64,000 nucleotides of DNA from Planosporangium spinosum (GTDB lineage Bacteria > Actinomycetota > Actinomycetes > Mycobacteriales > Micromonosporaceae), in NCBI RefSeq assembly GCF_049999945.1, contig NZ_JBLYUB010000034.1, positions 5,743 to 69,742 on the forward strand. Direction: 5' to 3'. The notes beneath the pieces are model-generated. The model ran no database searches, was not told the origin of the DNA, and was given only the letters and a program-made list of their open reading frames with translations. Each line of letters starts with the position of its first letter. Positions within the stretch are counted from its first letter, which is position 1. Below are positions 8,811-18,932 of the stretch, one piece after another. Made by a program: the position numbers and the translations under genes.

Positions 8811-9741
8811 AGGACTGGTCGCGCGCGGCGTATTCGGGGATCGTGGCCATCGGGGGCCGCGGCGTCCCGCCGACGGGTTGATCGGCCGCGGTGATCGTGT
8901 CCCGGACCCGGGCGAACCGGGTGAGGGTGTCCCAGCGCGGGTCGTTGGGGTGTACCCGCTCGAGCACGGTGTGCAGCACCTCGGCCGCCATCCCGGCCAG
9001 CGTGGCGGCGTCGTGGCGGCCGTGGGCGCGCTGGCCGAGATCCACCTGGGCGACCGCGTCGAGGCCGGACTCGAGCACGGTGTCGAGCAGCAGCCCGGCC
9101 TCCACGCCGTACCCGGTGGCGAACGGCAGGGTCTCCAGCAGCGAGCGGCGGGCGGCGTACTCGCCGGCGAGCGGCTGCACCACCCCGGCCAGCTCCGGGA
9201 AGTACACGTTGAGCAGCGGGCGGGCCAGCAGGTCGGTGACCGGCCCGCTCCCGGCGGACGGCGGTTCGGGCCGGTCGTAGCAGGCCTTCACCAGCGCCAC
9301 GTCCGGCTCGGTGAGCAGCGGTCCGAGCAGGCCGGTCACGAAGTACGACCGGAACTCGGCCAGGTCGGCGTCGACGTAGACGAGCAGGTCGCCGCGGGCG
9401 ACCAGGAGCGCCTTCCACCGGGCGTCGCCGATACCCGGCCGGGAGTCGTGGCCGGGGAGGATCTCGGTGTGGTGGTACACCGTCGCACCGGCCTCGGCGG
9501 CGACCTTCGCGGTGGCGTCCTGCGAGCCGGCGTCGACCACGATCACCTCGTCGACGAGGCCGGTCTGGTCGGCCAGGATGCGGGCGCCTCCGACCACCTC
9601 GCCGATGGTGGACTCGTCGTCGAGGGCGGCGAGCACCACGCTGACCGTGGCGTCACCCTTGTGCCGGGCCACCCGATCCAGGGGCCAGTCCCGCCACGAG
9701 GACGTGCGGCGGTCGAACCAGGAGGCGGCGGTCGGGTGCAT
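8809..9741 (-). CDS. gpgS: Glucosyl-3-phosphoglycerate synthase
   Basis: The enzyme transfers glucose from NDP-glucose to 3-phosphoglycerate, the first step of (methyl)glucosylglycerate synthesis and, in mycobacteria, of methylglucose lipopolysaccharide. The 310-residue sequence is a GT-A fold of family GT81: SVVLAALDDESTIGEVV at the nucleotide site, VIVVDAGSQDAT, and the metal motif YVDADL. Further typical parts are PLAGEYAARRSLL and the C-terminal GQRAHGRH segment. The ATG at 9741 is preceded by GGAG only two bases away; the alternative ATG at 9768 adds nine residues. It is divergent from threonine synthase. The family assignment is strong. Confidence 0.88.
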   Translation of the reverse strand: MHPTAASWFDRRTSSWRDWPLDRVARHKGDATVSVVLAALDDESTIGEVVGGARILADQTGLVDEVIVVDAGSQDATAKVAAEAGATVYHHTEILPGHDSRPGIGDARWKALLVARGDLLVYVDADLAEFRSYFVTGLLGPLLTEPDVALVKACYDRPEPPSAGSGPVTDLLARPLLNVYFPELAGVVQPLAGEYAARRSLLETLPFATGYGVEAGLLLDTVLESGLDAVAQVDLGQRAHGRHDAATLAGMAAEVLHTVLERVHPNDPRWDTLTRFARVRDTITAADQPVGGTPRPPMATIPEYAARDQS

Positions 9742-9983
9742 GGCTCCACGCTCTATAAAGATCGGCATGTATCGGCAAAGGGCGAAATCCGGTGGAGTAT
9801 TGCACTTCGCCGGCCGGTAGCGGTACCCGTGGACTGGGCTGACGCGGCCGTGTCCGGTGCCCGTGGGCGCGCGGTGACGCGGCCCGCCCGCGCCGATACG
9901 CCGGGTGACCTCACTCACGAGCCCCGTCGATTGCATGGCGTATGGCCGGACCGATCCTTACACTCGTGGGCACAATCGAATAC

Positions 9984-10110
9984 CTCATCCAGAGGGGCTG
10001 AGGGAACGGCCCGATGAAGCCCCGGCAACCACCACTGACGACTCGACGACGAGGCCGCGCGTGGCAGGTGCCAATTCCGTCCCGGTGTGCGACTCCCGGG
10101 AAAGATGAGA
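9984..10110 (+). promoter_or_regulatory. SAM-I riboswitch (S-box) upstream of threonine synthase
   Basis: The core motifs appear in order: CTCATCCAGAGGGGCTGAGG, then GGCCCGATGAAGCC, CCGGCAACC, a P3 arm, GGTGCCAATTCC, a short P4 arm and finally GAAAGATGAG. P1 forms from CTCATC (9984-9989) and GATGAG (10104-10109). The presence of P4 before P1 points to SAM-I rather than SAM-IV. The 3' end of P1 merges with the ribosome site of thrC (GAGAGGAAGG, start at 10124), so ligand binding may control translation start. This would lower ThrC when S-adenosylmethionine is plentiful; the direction of control is inferred from the class. Confidence 0.9.
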
Positions 10111-10123
10111 GGAAGGCCTCGAC

Positions 10124-11404
10124 ATGACGTCGACCATCGACGCATCCCCGTTCGTCGGCTCGCCCGCCCGCGCCCTGGTCTGCCGCGGCTGCGGCGCCGA
10201 GTTCCCGCTCGCCGCGCAGCACGCCTGTTACGAGTGTTTCGGTCCCCTCGAGGTGGCCTACCACGCCGACGCCCTCAAGCGGGTGACCCGCGAGGAGATC
10301 GCGGGTGGCCCGCCGAACATCTGGCGCTACGCCTCGCTGCTGCCCGCCGGCCAGGACCCCGCCACGCGGGTCACGCTCAACCCGGGTTTCACCCCGCTGG
10401 TACCCGCGCCCGCGCTGGCCCGCGAGATCGGCCTGCGCGCCCCGCTGTGGGTCAAGGACGACTCGGCCAACCCGACCCACTCGTTCAAGGACCGGGTGGT
10501 GTCGGTGGCGTTGACCGCCGCGAAGGCGCTCGGCTTCGACCGGTATGCCTGTGCGTCGACCGGCAACCTGGCCAACTCGGTGGCCGCGCACGCGGCCCGC
10601 GCCGGGGTGCCGTCGATGGTGTTCATCCCGTCGGACCTGGAGCCGGGCAAGGTGATCACCACGGCCGTGTACGGCGGTGACGTGGTGGCGATCGACGGCT
10701 CGTACGACGACGTCAACCGGCTGTGCTCGGAGTTGACCGAGACGGACGAGTTCGAGAACACGGCGTTTGTCAACGTCAATGTCCGGCCGTTCTACGCCGA
10801 GGGCTCGCGCACCCTGGGGTACGAGGTCGCCGAGCAGTTGGGCTGGCGCATCCCGAAGCAGGTCGTGATCCCGATGGCCAGCGGTGAGCTGCTGACCAAG
10901 GTGGACAAGGCGTTCGCGGAGCTGGTCGAGATCGGCCTGGTCGAGGCGCCCGCCGACGGGTGGCGGGTGTTCGGCGCCCAGTCGGCCGGCTGCAACCCGA
11001 TCGCGCTCGCGCTGCACTCCGGGCGCGACGACATCGTCCCGCAGAAGCCGACCGGCATTGCCAAGTCGCTGAACATCGGCGACCCGGCTGCCGGCGTGTA
11101 CGCCCTCGAGGCGGTCCGGCGTTCGGGCGGGTGGATGGCGTACGCCGACGACGAGGAGATCCGCGACGCGATCCGGCTGCTGGCCCGTACCACCGGCATC
11201 TTCGCCGAGACGGCCGGTGGGACCACCGTGGCCGCGCTGCGCAAGCTGGTCGACGAGGGTCGGCTCGACCCGGAGGCCGAGACGGTCGTGTTCAACACCG
11301 GTGAGGGGTTGAAGACGCTCGACGCGGTCGCCGACCGGGTGGGGCCCACGTACCGGGTCAAGCCGTCGCTGCGGGCGGCTCGCGAGGCCGGCCTGCTCGA
11401 CTGA
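10124..11404 (+). CDS. thrC: Threonine synthase
   Basis: This PLP enzyme converts O-phosphohomoserine to threonine. The 426-residue protein begins with a four-cysteine zinc-ribbon-like segment (CRGC at 17-20, then CYEC) typical of the longer actinobacterial form. The PLP lysine lies in NPTHSFKDRVV (Lys about 122), followed by CASTGNLANS and the glycine loop near GTTVAAL. The ATG at 10124 follows GAGAGGAAGG at good distance. It is a single gene under a SAM-I riboswitch. Because O-phosphohomoserine is a branch point to methionine, SAM control of this enzyme is biologically sensible, though S-boxes more often sit before methionine genes. Confidence 0.92.
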   Translation: MTSTIDASPFVGSPARALVCRGCGAEFPLAAQHACYECFGPLEVAYHADALKRVTREEIAGGPPNIWRYASLLPAGQDPATRVTLNPGFTPLVPAPALAREIGLRAPLWVKDDSANPTHSFKDRVVSVALTAAKALGFDRYACASTGNLANSVAAHAARAGVPSMVFIPSDLEPGKVITTAVYGGDVVAIDGSYDDVNRLCSELTETDEFENTAFVNVNVRPFYAEGSRTLGYEVAEQLGWRIPKQVVIPMASGELLTKVDKAFAELVEIGLVEAPADGWRVFGAQSAGCNPIALALHSGRDDIVPQKPTGIAKSLNIGDPAAGVYALEAVRRSGGWMAYADDEEIRDAIRLLARTTGIFAETAGGTTVAALRKLVDEGRLDPEAETVVFNTGEGLKTLDAVADRVGPTYRVKPSLRAAREAGLLD

Positions 11405-11767
11405 TTTTCCACCATCTGCAAACCGACTCTGACCTGCATAGATACGACTTCTATCGATGGCTGCGCACCGGCCTCCGTTACCCGTGTGATGACGTGCGGT
11501 GCGGCGCGAAGCCCATCGACGAGCGTTAACGCCAACGTATCGGGAAGGTTGCTTACTGTATAGAAGTCTGCCATCCGGGGCCTTGACTGGGCCGCGTCGA
11601 TGGCAGCACGATGCTCGGTGCGGGAGGACGTGTCGCCGCGAGGCCACCGATCCGTCGGTCGGCCCGCGACCGCAGTGCCGGAGGTGCTGTGCGAGCGTCC
11701 TCTCGACCATTTCTGAGGAAGGCCCGGCCGGGAAAACCTGGTCAGGGAGGACCCGGCCGAGGTCCGG
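11405..11767. other. Intergenic region between convergent genes
   Basis: About 360 bp separate the stop codons of thrC and the HTH regulator. It has a lower GC content than its flanks near 11410-11580. I find no clear hairpin, RNA gene or coding frame in it. Confidence 0.5.
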
Positions 11768-12298
11768 TCAACCGGCGGCGGCAGGCGGGTCGCGATCGGT
11801 GTCCTCGTAGTAGGCGACGAAGATCGAGTACGGCCGGCCATCCGGGTCGCGTGGCCGGGCGGCGTACTCCTCCAGGATCGTGCCGATCCGCTCCCGCAGT
11901 TCCCGGAAGTCGTCCTCGCTCAGCCGCAGTCCCAGCCGGGTCATGTCGACCTTGTCGAGGTCGGCCAGGCGGGCTTCGGCGAGGAAGGCGTCGAGGATGG
12001 CACCGCGGCCACCCGGCACCCCGGCCTCGCTCACGTCGAGGTTCCACGACTTGCCGGTCCCGAGGTACGGCACCTCGCGGGAGCCGCGGGCGCCCCGCCG
12101 CGCCGGCTGCGCCGCGAGGAAACCGGTATCGACGAGCGTGCGGACATGGTGGAGGGTGGTCGCCGGGTTCGCGCCGAGGCGCTCGGCGATCTCCTTGTTG
12201 GTCAGCGCCCGGTCCAGGCACAGCCGCAGGATGCGCAGCCGCACCGCGGAGGCGAGCGCCCGTGCCTCCGCCTCGGTCGCCGGCCGCCTCTCCTTCAT
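11768..12298 (-). CDS. ArsR-like winged-helix transcriptional regulator
   Basis: The 176-residue protein carries a winged helix at about 10-85: ASAVRLRILRLCLDR, NKEIAERLGANPATTLHHVRTL and the wing GFLAAQPARRGARGSREVPY. The second half (about 95-170) is a dimerisation or sensing region with no metal-binding cysteines, so it is unlikely to sense metals. The gene is divergent from an MFS transporter, with 61 bp between start codons that hold a perfect palindrome. Local repression of itself and of the transporter is the simplest reading, but the ligand is unknown. Confidence 0.8.
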   Translation of the reverse strand: MKERRPATEAEARALASAVRLRILRLCLDRALTNKEIAERLGANPATTLHHVRTLVDTGFLAAQPARRGARGSREVPYLGTGKSWNLDVSEAGVPGGRGAILDAFLAEARLADLDKVDMTRLGLRLSEDDFRELRERIGTILEEYAARPRDPDGRPYSIFVAYYEDTDRDPPAAAG

Positions 12299-12318
12299 GG
12301 GCGTAGATCCTACGCGTC

Positions 12319-12342
12319 ACTGATTGACTTCTCCCAATCAGT
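12319..12342. promoter_or_regulatory. Operator palindrome ACTGATTG-N8-CAATCAGT
   Basis: Perfect 8-bp inverted arms with an 8-nt spacer lie midway between the divergent starts of the winged-helix regulator (12298) and the MFS transporter (12360). Size, symmetry and position fit a dimeric ArsR-type operator that controls both genes. Confidence 0.7.
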
Positions 12343-12359
12343 CGGAGCATGCTACCCGC

Positions 12360-13628
12360 ATGCGCTTCGGCTTGCTCCGCCACCACGACTTCCGGCAGTT
12401 GTTCATCGCCGACACGATCAGCCAGTTCGGTACCCAGGTCACCATGCTGGCGCTGCCGCTGGTCGCGGTGCTCGCGCTGCACGCCGACCCGTTCGAGGTG
12501 GGAGTACTGGCCGCCTGCGAGAGCGCCGCGTTCCTGCTGATCGGCCTGCCCGCCGGCGCCTGGGTGGACCGGATGCGCCGGCGCAACGTCCTCGTCGTTG
12601 GCGACGTCGGCCGCGCCGTGCTGCTCGGCTCGGTACCCGTCGCCTGGTGGTTCGGCGTGCTCACCATGCCGCAGATGTACGCCGTCGCCCTGCTGACCGG
12701 CATGTTCACCGTCTTCTTCGACGTCGCGTACCAGAGCTACCTGCCGCACCTGGTCGGCCGGGAGAACCTGGTGGAGGGCAACGCCAAGCTCGAAGCGGTC
12801 CGCGGGGTCAACTACATCGCCGGGCCGACCGCCGCCGGCCTGCTCATCGGCTGGCTCACCGCGCCGGTCGCCGTCGTCGTCGACGCGCTGAGCTTCGCCG
12901 GTTCGGCGCTGTTCGTCGGGCTGATCCGCAAGCGGGAGCCGAAGCCCGAACGCCGGCCCGACGCCCACCTCGGCCGCGAGATCGGTGAGGGGCTGCGGTT
13001 CGTGCTGGGCAACCGGCTGCTGCGGTCGATCGCGATGTGTACCGGCTCGTCCAACCTGTTTTCGAACATCGGTGGCGCGATGCTCGTCGTACTGCTCGCC
13101 CGCGAACTGCGGTTGCCGCCCGGCACGATCGGCCTGTTCTTCTCGTTCGGCGCGGTGGGCGGCCTACTCGGCGCCCTGGCCGCCACCAGGGTCGCCGCGC
13201 GGATCGGCCAGGGCCCGGCGATCTGGATCCCGGTCGCGGTCTCCGGGCCGTTCCTGCTGCTGTACCCGGTCATCCAGCGCGGCTGGCTGCTGTGGGCCGC
13301 GGCCGCCGGGTCCCTGGTGTACGCGTTCAGCGTCGTGGTCTACAACATCACCCAGGTCAGCTTCCGGCAGGGGCTCACGCCCGAGCGGCTGCTCGGCCGG
13401 ATGAACGCCACCATGCGCTTCCTGGTCTGGGGCACGATGCCGATCGGCGCGTTCATCGGCGGGGTGCTCGGCAGGTACCTCGGGGTCCGCGAGGCGCTGT
13501 GGATCGCGGCGGTCGGCGGGATGTTCACGTTCCTGCCGGTCTTCCTCTCGCCGCTGCGCACCATGCGCGAACTGCCCACCGGCGAGCACGGCGAGCCGGC
13601 CCCGGCCGCCGTCACCGTCGACGCCTGA
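12360..13628 (+). CDS. MFS transporter, probable drug exporter
   Basis: This 422-residue protein has about twelve hydrophobic segments in two halves with a basic central loop (about residues 190-215, IRKREPKPERRPDAH). The N-terminus LRHHDFRQLFIADTISQFG and the motif GLPAGAWVDRMRRRNVLV (motif A between helices 2 and 3) identify the MFS subgroup of macrolide/enterobactin-type exporters. The ATG at 12360 is chosen because CGGAG precedes it; the TTG at 12324 would put the operator palindrome inside the gene. It probably exports a toxic compound sensed by the adjacent regulator. The substrate is unknown. Confidence 0.82.
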   Translation: MRFGLLRHHDFRQLFIADTISQFGTQVTMLALPLVAVLALHADPFEVGVLAACESAAFLLIGLPAGAWVDRMRRRNVLVVGDVGRAVLLGSVPVAWWFGVLTMPQMYAVALLTGMFTVFFDVAYQSYLPHLVGRENLVEGNAKLEAVRGVNYIAGPTAAGLLIGWLTAPVAVVVDALSFAGSALFVGLIRKREPKPERRPDAHLGREIGEGLRFVLGNRLLRSIAMCTGSSNLFSNIGGAMLVVLLARELRLPPGTIGLFFSFGAVGGLLGALAATRVAARIGQGPAIWIPVAVSGPFLLLYPVIQRGWLLWAAAAGSLVYAFSVVVYNITQVSFRQGLTPERLLGRMNATMRFLVWGTMPIGAFIGGVLGRYLGVREALWIAAVGGMFTFLPVFLSPLRTMRELPTGEHGEPAPAAVTVDA

Positions 13629-13784
13629 CCGGGAGCCGGCCGCCGTCACCGTCGCCGCCTGGTCAGGACGCCGATCGCTATTCACGATCGCCGCGTAGGG
13701 GGCAAGATGACGGATGACCGAGCGAATCAACGGGCTCGGAACGGATGTGCCTCACGAGGGCACGCGGCGAAGTGGAGTGTTGGC

Positions 13785-15455
13785 GTGACCAGTCCTCATC
13801 CTCTGTACGGCAAACATGCCGCCCTCCTCGACCGGGCACTCACCGCGATCCGGGAGCGTGGCTACTGGTCGGCGTTCAACGAGTCGCCCAGCCCCCGGGT
13901 GCACGGCGAGGAGGCCGCGCCGCGGGGGAAGGCCACGTTCGAGTCGTACCTGGGTGCCGACTTCCCGCTCGACCAGCCGGGCACGACCGACTGGGTGGGC
14001 GGCGAGCGCAGCCCGTTCGGGGTGCGGCTGGACGTGCGGTACCCCCGGCCCGACGTCGACACGCTGCTGACCGCCGCGACCGCAGCCATGCCCGCGTGGC
14101 GCGACGCGGGGCCGCAGACCCGCGCCGGAGTCTGCCTGGAGATCCTCGCCCGGCTCGGTGGGAACGTCTTCGAGCTGGCCAACGCGGTGCAGTTCACCAG
14201 CGGCCAGGCGTACGTCATGGCGTTCCAGGCGGGCGGCGCGCACGCGCTCGACCGGGCCCTCGAAGCGCTGGCCTACGCGTACGCGGAGATGACCCGTACC
14301 CCCGCCGAGGCACGGTGGGAGAAGCCGGCGGGCAAGGGTGAGCCGTTGCGGATGGCCAAGACGTGGCACGTGGTGCCGCGCGGGGTCGGCCTGGTCATCG
14401 GCTGCAACACGTTCCCGACCTGGAACTCGTACCCCGGCCTGTTCGCCTCGCTGGTCACCGGCAACGCGGTGGTGGTCAAGCCGCACCCGGGCGCGGTCCT
14501 GCCGCTGGCGGTCACCGTGAAGTACGCCCGGGAGGTCCTCGCCGAGGCCGGGTTCGACCCGAACCTCGTCACGCTCGCGGCCGAGGCGCCCGGTGAGGGA
14601 CTGGCGAGCGTCCTGGCGCTGCGGCCCGAGGTGAAGATCGTCGACTTCACCGGTTCGACCGAGTACGGCGACTGGCTGGAGGCGAACGCCCGGCAGGCCG
14701 TGGTCTACACCGAGAAGGCCGGCGTCAACACCGTCATCGTGGATTCCTGCGACGACTTCGCCGGAATGTGCAACAACATCGCTTTCTCGCTGGTCCTCTA
14801 CAGCGGACAGATGTGTACGACACCGCAGAACATCCTCGTTCCGCGGGAAGGTATCGCCACCGCGGACGGACACAAGAGCTTCGACGACGTGGCCGGTGGG
14901 ATCGCCGCGGCTGTCGGAAAGTTGACCGATGATCCCGCCCGGGGTGTGGAGTTGACCGGCGCGATCGTCAATGACGGGGTGCTGGAGCGCCTGGAACGGG
15001 TTCGCGGCCTCGGTGAGGTCGTACTCGATTCGCGGGTGGTCACCCACCCGACCTTCGGTGACGCGGTCGTCCGTACGCCGCTGATTCTCACGTTGGATGC
15101 CGACCGTGAGCAGACCTACGGCAGCGAGTGGTTCGGGCCGATCTCGTTCGTCGTCGCCACCGACTCCACCGAGCACAGCCTGGAGGTCTTCCGGCGGACC
15201 GTCGGCCGGCGGGGCGCGCTCACCGCGTCGGTGTACTCGACCGACGACAAGGTGCTGGACGCGGCCGAGCGGGCGGCACTGGACGTCGGTGTGCACCTTT
15301 CGGCAAATTTGACCCACGGAGTGTTCGTCAACCAGTCGGCGGCCTTCTCCGACTTCCACGGCAGCGGTGCCAACGCGTCCGCCAACGCCGCGCTGACCGA
15401 TGGCGCGTACGTGGCCAGCCGTTTCCGGATTGTGCAGTCACGGCGGCACGTGTGA
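13785..15455 (+). CDS. paaN: PaaN-type aldehyde dehydrogenase (phenylacetic acid degradation)
   Basis: The 556-residue protein belongs to the aldehyde dehydrogenase superfamily. The PaaN subgroup is recognised by its long N-terminus (LYGKHAALLDRALTAIRERGYWSAFNE) and by GCNTFPTWNSYPGLFASLVTGNAVV in the NAD-binding region. The catalytic cysteine is in SGQMCTTPQN (about residue 344) and FTGSTEYGDWLE precedes it. PaaN oxidises a semialdehyde of the aerobic phenylacetyl-CoA route in the organisms where it was defined; here no other paa gene is near, so the in vivo substrate is open. GTG at 13785 has GTGGAG upstream. An ATG-initiated longer frame from 13707 lacks support. Confidence 0.82.
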   Translation: MTSPHPLYGKHAALLDRALTAIRERGYWSAFNESPSPRVHGEEAAPRGKATFESYLGADFPLDQPGTTDWVGGERSPFGVRLDVRYPRPDVDTLLTAATAAMPAWRDAGPQTRAGVCLEILARLGGNVFELANAVQFTSGQAYVMAFQAGGAHALDRALEALAYAYAEMTRTPAEARWEKPAGKGEPLRMAKTWHVVPRGVGLVIGCNTFPTWNSYPGLFASLVTGNAVVVKPHPGAVLPLAVTVKYAREVLAEAGFDPNLVTLAAEAPGEGLASVLALRPEVKIVDFTGSTEYGDWLEANARQAVVYTEKAGVNTVIVDSCDDFAGMCNNIAFSLVLYSGQMCTTPQNILVPREGIATADGHKSFDDVAGGIAAAVGKLTDDPARGVELTGAIVNDGVLERLERVRGLGEVVLDSRVVTHPTFGDAVVRTPLILTLDADREQTYGSEWFGPISFVVATDSTEHSLEVFRRTVGRRGALTASVYSTDDKVLDAAERAALDVGVHLSANLTHGVFVNQSAAFSDFHGSGANASANAALTDGAYVASRFRIVQSRRHV

Positions 15456-15500
15456 CGGCATCTACGGAATCAGTCATAGGCATACATCTATGGAATGGCC

Positions 15501-15536
15501 GCGTTAGGACTACCCGAGAACCCCGTTCTCTAACGC
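15501..15536. terminator. Two-tier hairpin downstream of paaN
   Basis: An outer stem GCGTTA/TAACGC (15501-15506 with 15531-15536) encloses an asymmetric loop and an inner stem GAGAAC/GTTCTC (15516-15521 with 15525-15530). It is about 45 bp after the paaN stop and 215 bp before the cold-shock gene. It may end paaN transcription or be part of the cold-shock leader; there is no T tract. Confidence 0.45.
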
Positions 15537-15749
15537 CAATCCGGCATGACGATCGCGAATCTCGAGCTTAATCCGGATGTCCGATTTGGGGCTGTACGGG
15601 GTTGGCCGACCTCGTGTAGCGTGCGTGGTCGGTCGTCGTTCGTCGTCGGTGTCCACAGGGGGCACGTCGAGACACCGGCGACTCCGGCGTCGCGACCGCG
15701 GCGTCGTGGGTTGGCAAGACCCAGCACCACCGAAGTGAGGAAGTGCACC

Positions 15750-15950
15750 GTGGCACAGGGCACCGTCAAGTGGTTCAACAGCGAGAAGGGCTACGGCTTC
15801 ATTGCCGTCGACGGAGGGCAGGACGTCTTCGTCCACTTCTCAGCGATTCAGATGGACGGCTACAAGTCGCTGGAGGACGGTCAGCGCGTCGAGTTCGAGA
15901 TCGCGCAGGGCAGCAAGGGCCCGCAGGCGGAGAACGTCCGTATCGCCTGA
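15750..15950 (+). CDS. Cold-shock protein, CspA family
   Basis: This 66-residue single-domain protein has both nucleic-acid-binding motifs: KGYGFI (RNP1) and VFVHFSAI (RNP2), after the start AQGTVKWFNSEKG. It binds single-stranded RNA or DNA and acts as an RNA chaperone. The GTG at 15750 follows GTGAGGAAG. Upstream frames to 15546 are leader sequence, since the family always starts at this point. The roughly 295-nt gap before the gene allows the long 5' leader often found for this family. A strong terminator follows. Confidence 0.92.
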   Translation: MAQGTVKWFNSEKGYGFIAVDGGQDVFVHFSAIQMDGYKSLEDGQRVEFEIAQGSKGPQAENVRIA

Positions 15951-15975
15951 CTACTCCAAGCTCGCACCACTTTCA

Positions 15976-16017
15976 GGACACCGTTCTCCGGTCGGGGAGC
16001 GGTGTCCTTCTTTTTCT
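15976..16017 (+). terminator. Rho-independent terminator of the cold-shock gene
   Basis: Arms 15976-15989 and 15994-16007 form a 14-bp stem (one G-T pair region) with a GGTC loop, and the sequence TTCTTTTT follows. This is a classic intrinsic terminator, rare in such GC-rich DNA. Confidence 0.9.
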
Positions 16018-16170
16018 CTCCCGCCGCGCCACTCCGTGTTGTTTCCTGATCGCCGTCGCCGTCGCCGCAGTCCTCGGCTGACGCCGGCGTCGGTGGTGAT
16101 CCCGTGCCGGTACGGGGCCCGTTGTCGGTACAGCGGTCCTCGCGGTATTGGTCCGTCTTTCATGGTGTTG

Positions 16171-16260
16171 TGGTCGTTTGTGCGGTCGTGGCCGTTTGTA
16201 CGGTCGTGGTCGTTTGTACGGTCGTGGTCGTTTACCGGGTCGCGGCCGTGTTCCGGGTTG
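16171..16260 (+). repeat. Five 18-bp tandem repeats
   Basis: Five adjacent units of TGGTCGTTTGTACGGTCG, degenerating toward the right (the last two units differ most), lie in the intergenic region between the cold-shock and groEL genes. They contain no recognised operator and no spacers, so they are not CRISPR repeats. Confidence 0.85.
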
Positions 16261-16377
16261 TGGTCCTCGCGCCGGGGTGGTGTCGAAACGTCGCCGAACT
16301 TTTGGGTGTGGACAGGTGGGAAGTGGCCGTGGTGGGGAAGGGGGCGACGGCGGGCCGGTACTCCCGGCTCGTCACCG

Positions 16378-16471
16378 GCGCGGCCCGGCCTGGCGTCCGG
16401 TGGTTCCGGCGCGGCCCGGCCCGGCGTCCGGTGGCTCCGGCGCGGCCCCGCTCCGACGTCCGGTGGCTCCG
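16378..16471 (+). repeat. Three 31-32-bp GC-rich tandem repeats
   Basis: Three adjacent units (16378-16408, 16409-16439, 16440-16471), each with a core GTCCGGTGGYTCCG, lie about 110 bp before the CIRCE operators of groEL. A fourth degenerate unit may follow. The role is unknown. Confidence 0.75.
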
Positions 16472-16582
16472 GCACGGGCCGGCTTCCGGCGGTACGGCGG
16501 CATGGGGAGGCGTCGGGTATCCGGCGGCGACGGCGGGGGCGATCGCCGGCGTGCCGGGAGGGGGTCGGCCACCGACCGTTTG

Positions 16583-16609
16583 CTTGCACTCTCGGGTGGA
16601 GAGTGCTAA
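16583..16609. promoter_or_regulatory. CIRCE operator 1 (HrcA site) of groEL
   Basis: CTTGCACTC, a 9-bp spacer and GAGTGCTAA match the CIRCE consensus TTAGCACTC-N9-GAGTGCTAA with two changes in the left arm. HrcA is known to repress chaperonin genes through this site and to let go on heat stress. Confidence 0.9.
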
Positions 16610-16617
16610 ACAAGTCA

Positions 16618-16644
16618 CTGGCACTCGGAAGTGTCGAGTGCCAA
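16618..16644. promoter_or_regulatory. CIRCE operator 2 (HrcA site) of groEL
   Basis: CTGGCACTC, a 9-bp spacer and GAGTGCCAA form a second CIRCE element 8 bp after the first. The site is a little more diverged from consensus but keeps the GCACTC/GAGTGC core. Two tandem sites upstream of groEL are known in other actinobacteria. Confidence 0.88.
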
Positions 16645-16864
16645 AAGGTCGGGGTCGGTGGGGTCACCGGCCATGGCCGGGCCGTCCGGCGGAGTACGCC
16701 GAGCGGGCCGGGCATGGCAGGGGGCCGGTCGTCGCGGGCTATCCGGTCCGGCCTACGAGGGTTTCTCAGCGCCCGCTGGGGGACCGCCGAAGGTGCGTAC
16801 GCAGCGGTGCGTGGCTGGTTGACGCCGGCGCGGACCGTGACTGTGTCCAGGAGGACAACGCCGA

Positions 16865-18487
<1,623 letters not shown>

Positions 18488-18504
18488 GAAGTCTGAAACT
18501 CAGG

Positions 18505-18534
18505 AAAGGGCGGGCCGGCCGGGCCCGCCCTTTT
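18505..18534 (+). terminator. Intrinsic terminator of groEL
   Basis: AAAGGGCGGGCC and GGGCCCGCCCTTT pair around a GGCC turn and TTTT closes the structure, 18 bp after the groEL stop. Confidence 0.92.
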
Positions 18535-18601
18535 CGTATGCGCTCACGTGCCCGCTCGCCGGGCCCGTCCACCGCGCCTTCCACCGCCCGTGGAACGGGG
18601 C

Positions 18602-18892
18602 TCACCGGGAGCCGGTGGAGCCGGCCGTTCCGGTGGGGCTGTAGGGGTCGGTGAGCCCGCTGTTGGTCACCGGTTCGACCTCAACCGGGGGCTCCGGCTG
18701 ACCGGTCTCGGTCACCATCTCGCTCAGCGAGGACGACGTCGGTTCCTTCCGGCCGCCCCGCTCGGTCGACGGCTCGGGCAGGTCGATCTCCGGCACGCTG
18801 GAGCCGGTCGGCTCGCCGGCGTCCCGGCGGCTGCCGGCCACCCCCGATACGCCGGTCGCCCGCTGCGGACTCGGATCACGCGGTTCGGTCAT
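18602..18892 (-). CDS. Hypothetical low-complexity protein
   Basis: This 96-residue frame is rich in Pro, Ser, Thr and Glu and has no hydrophobic segment or known motif; it is probably disordered. I place the start at the ATG at 18892 (MTEPRDPSP); the upstream extension to 18970 has no better ribosome site. It lies 40 bp from the divergent dipeptidase gene and ends toward the groEL terminator. Codon use resembles its neighbours, but the evidence for a real protein is limited. Confidence 0.5.
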   Translation of the reverse strand: MTEPRDPSPQRATGVSGVAGSRRDAGEPTGSSVPEIDLPEPSTERGGRKEPTSSSLSEMVTETGQPEPPVEVEPVTNSGLTDPYSPTGTAGSTGSR

Positions 18893-18932
18893 ATGGTGGT
18901 GATACCCACAGGGGCCGGTAACGTACCCGACG

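Noticed and set aside
9984..10110. SAM-IV riboswitch
   Set aside because: A P4 arm between the GGTGCCAATTCC motif and P1 points to SAM-I.
13752..15359. 535-residue open frame antisense to paaN
   Set aside because: It is an opposite-strand shadow; the paaN frame has the full aldehyde dehydrogenase motifs.
16171..16471. Possible CRISPR array
   Set aside because: Repeats are adjacent without unique spacers and degenerate along the array; no cas genes are near.
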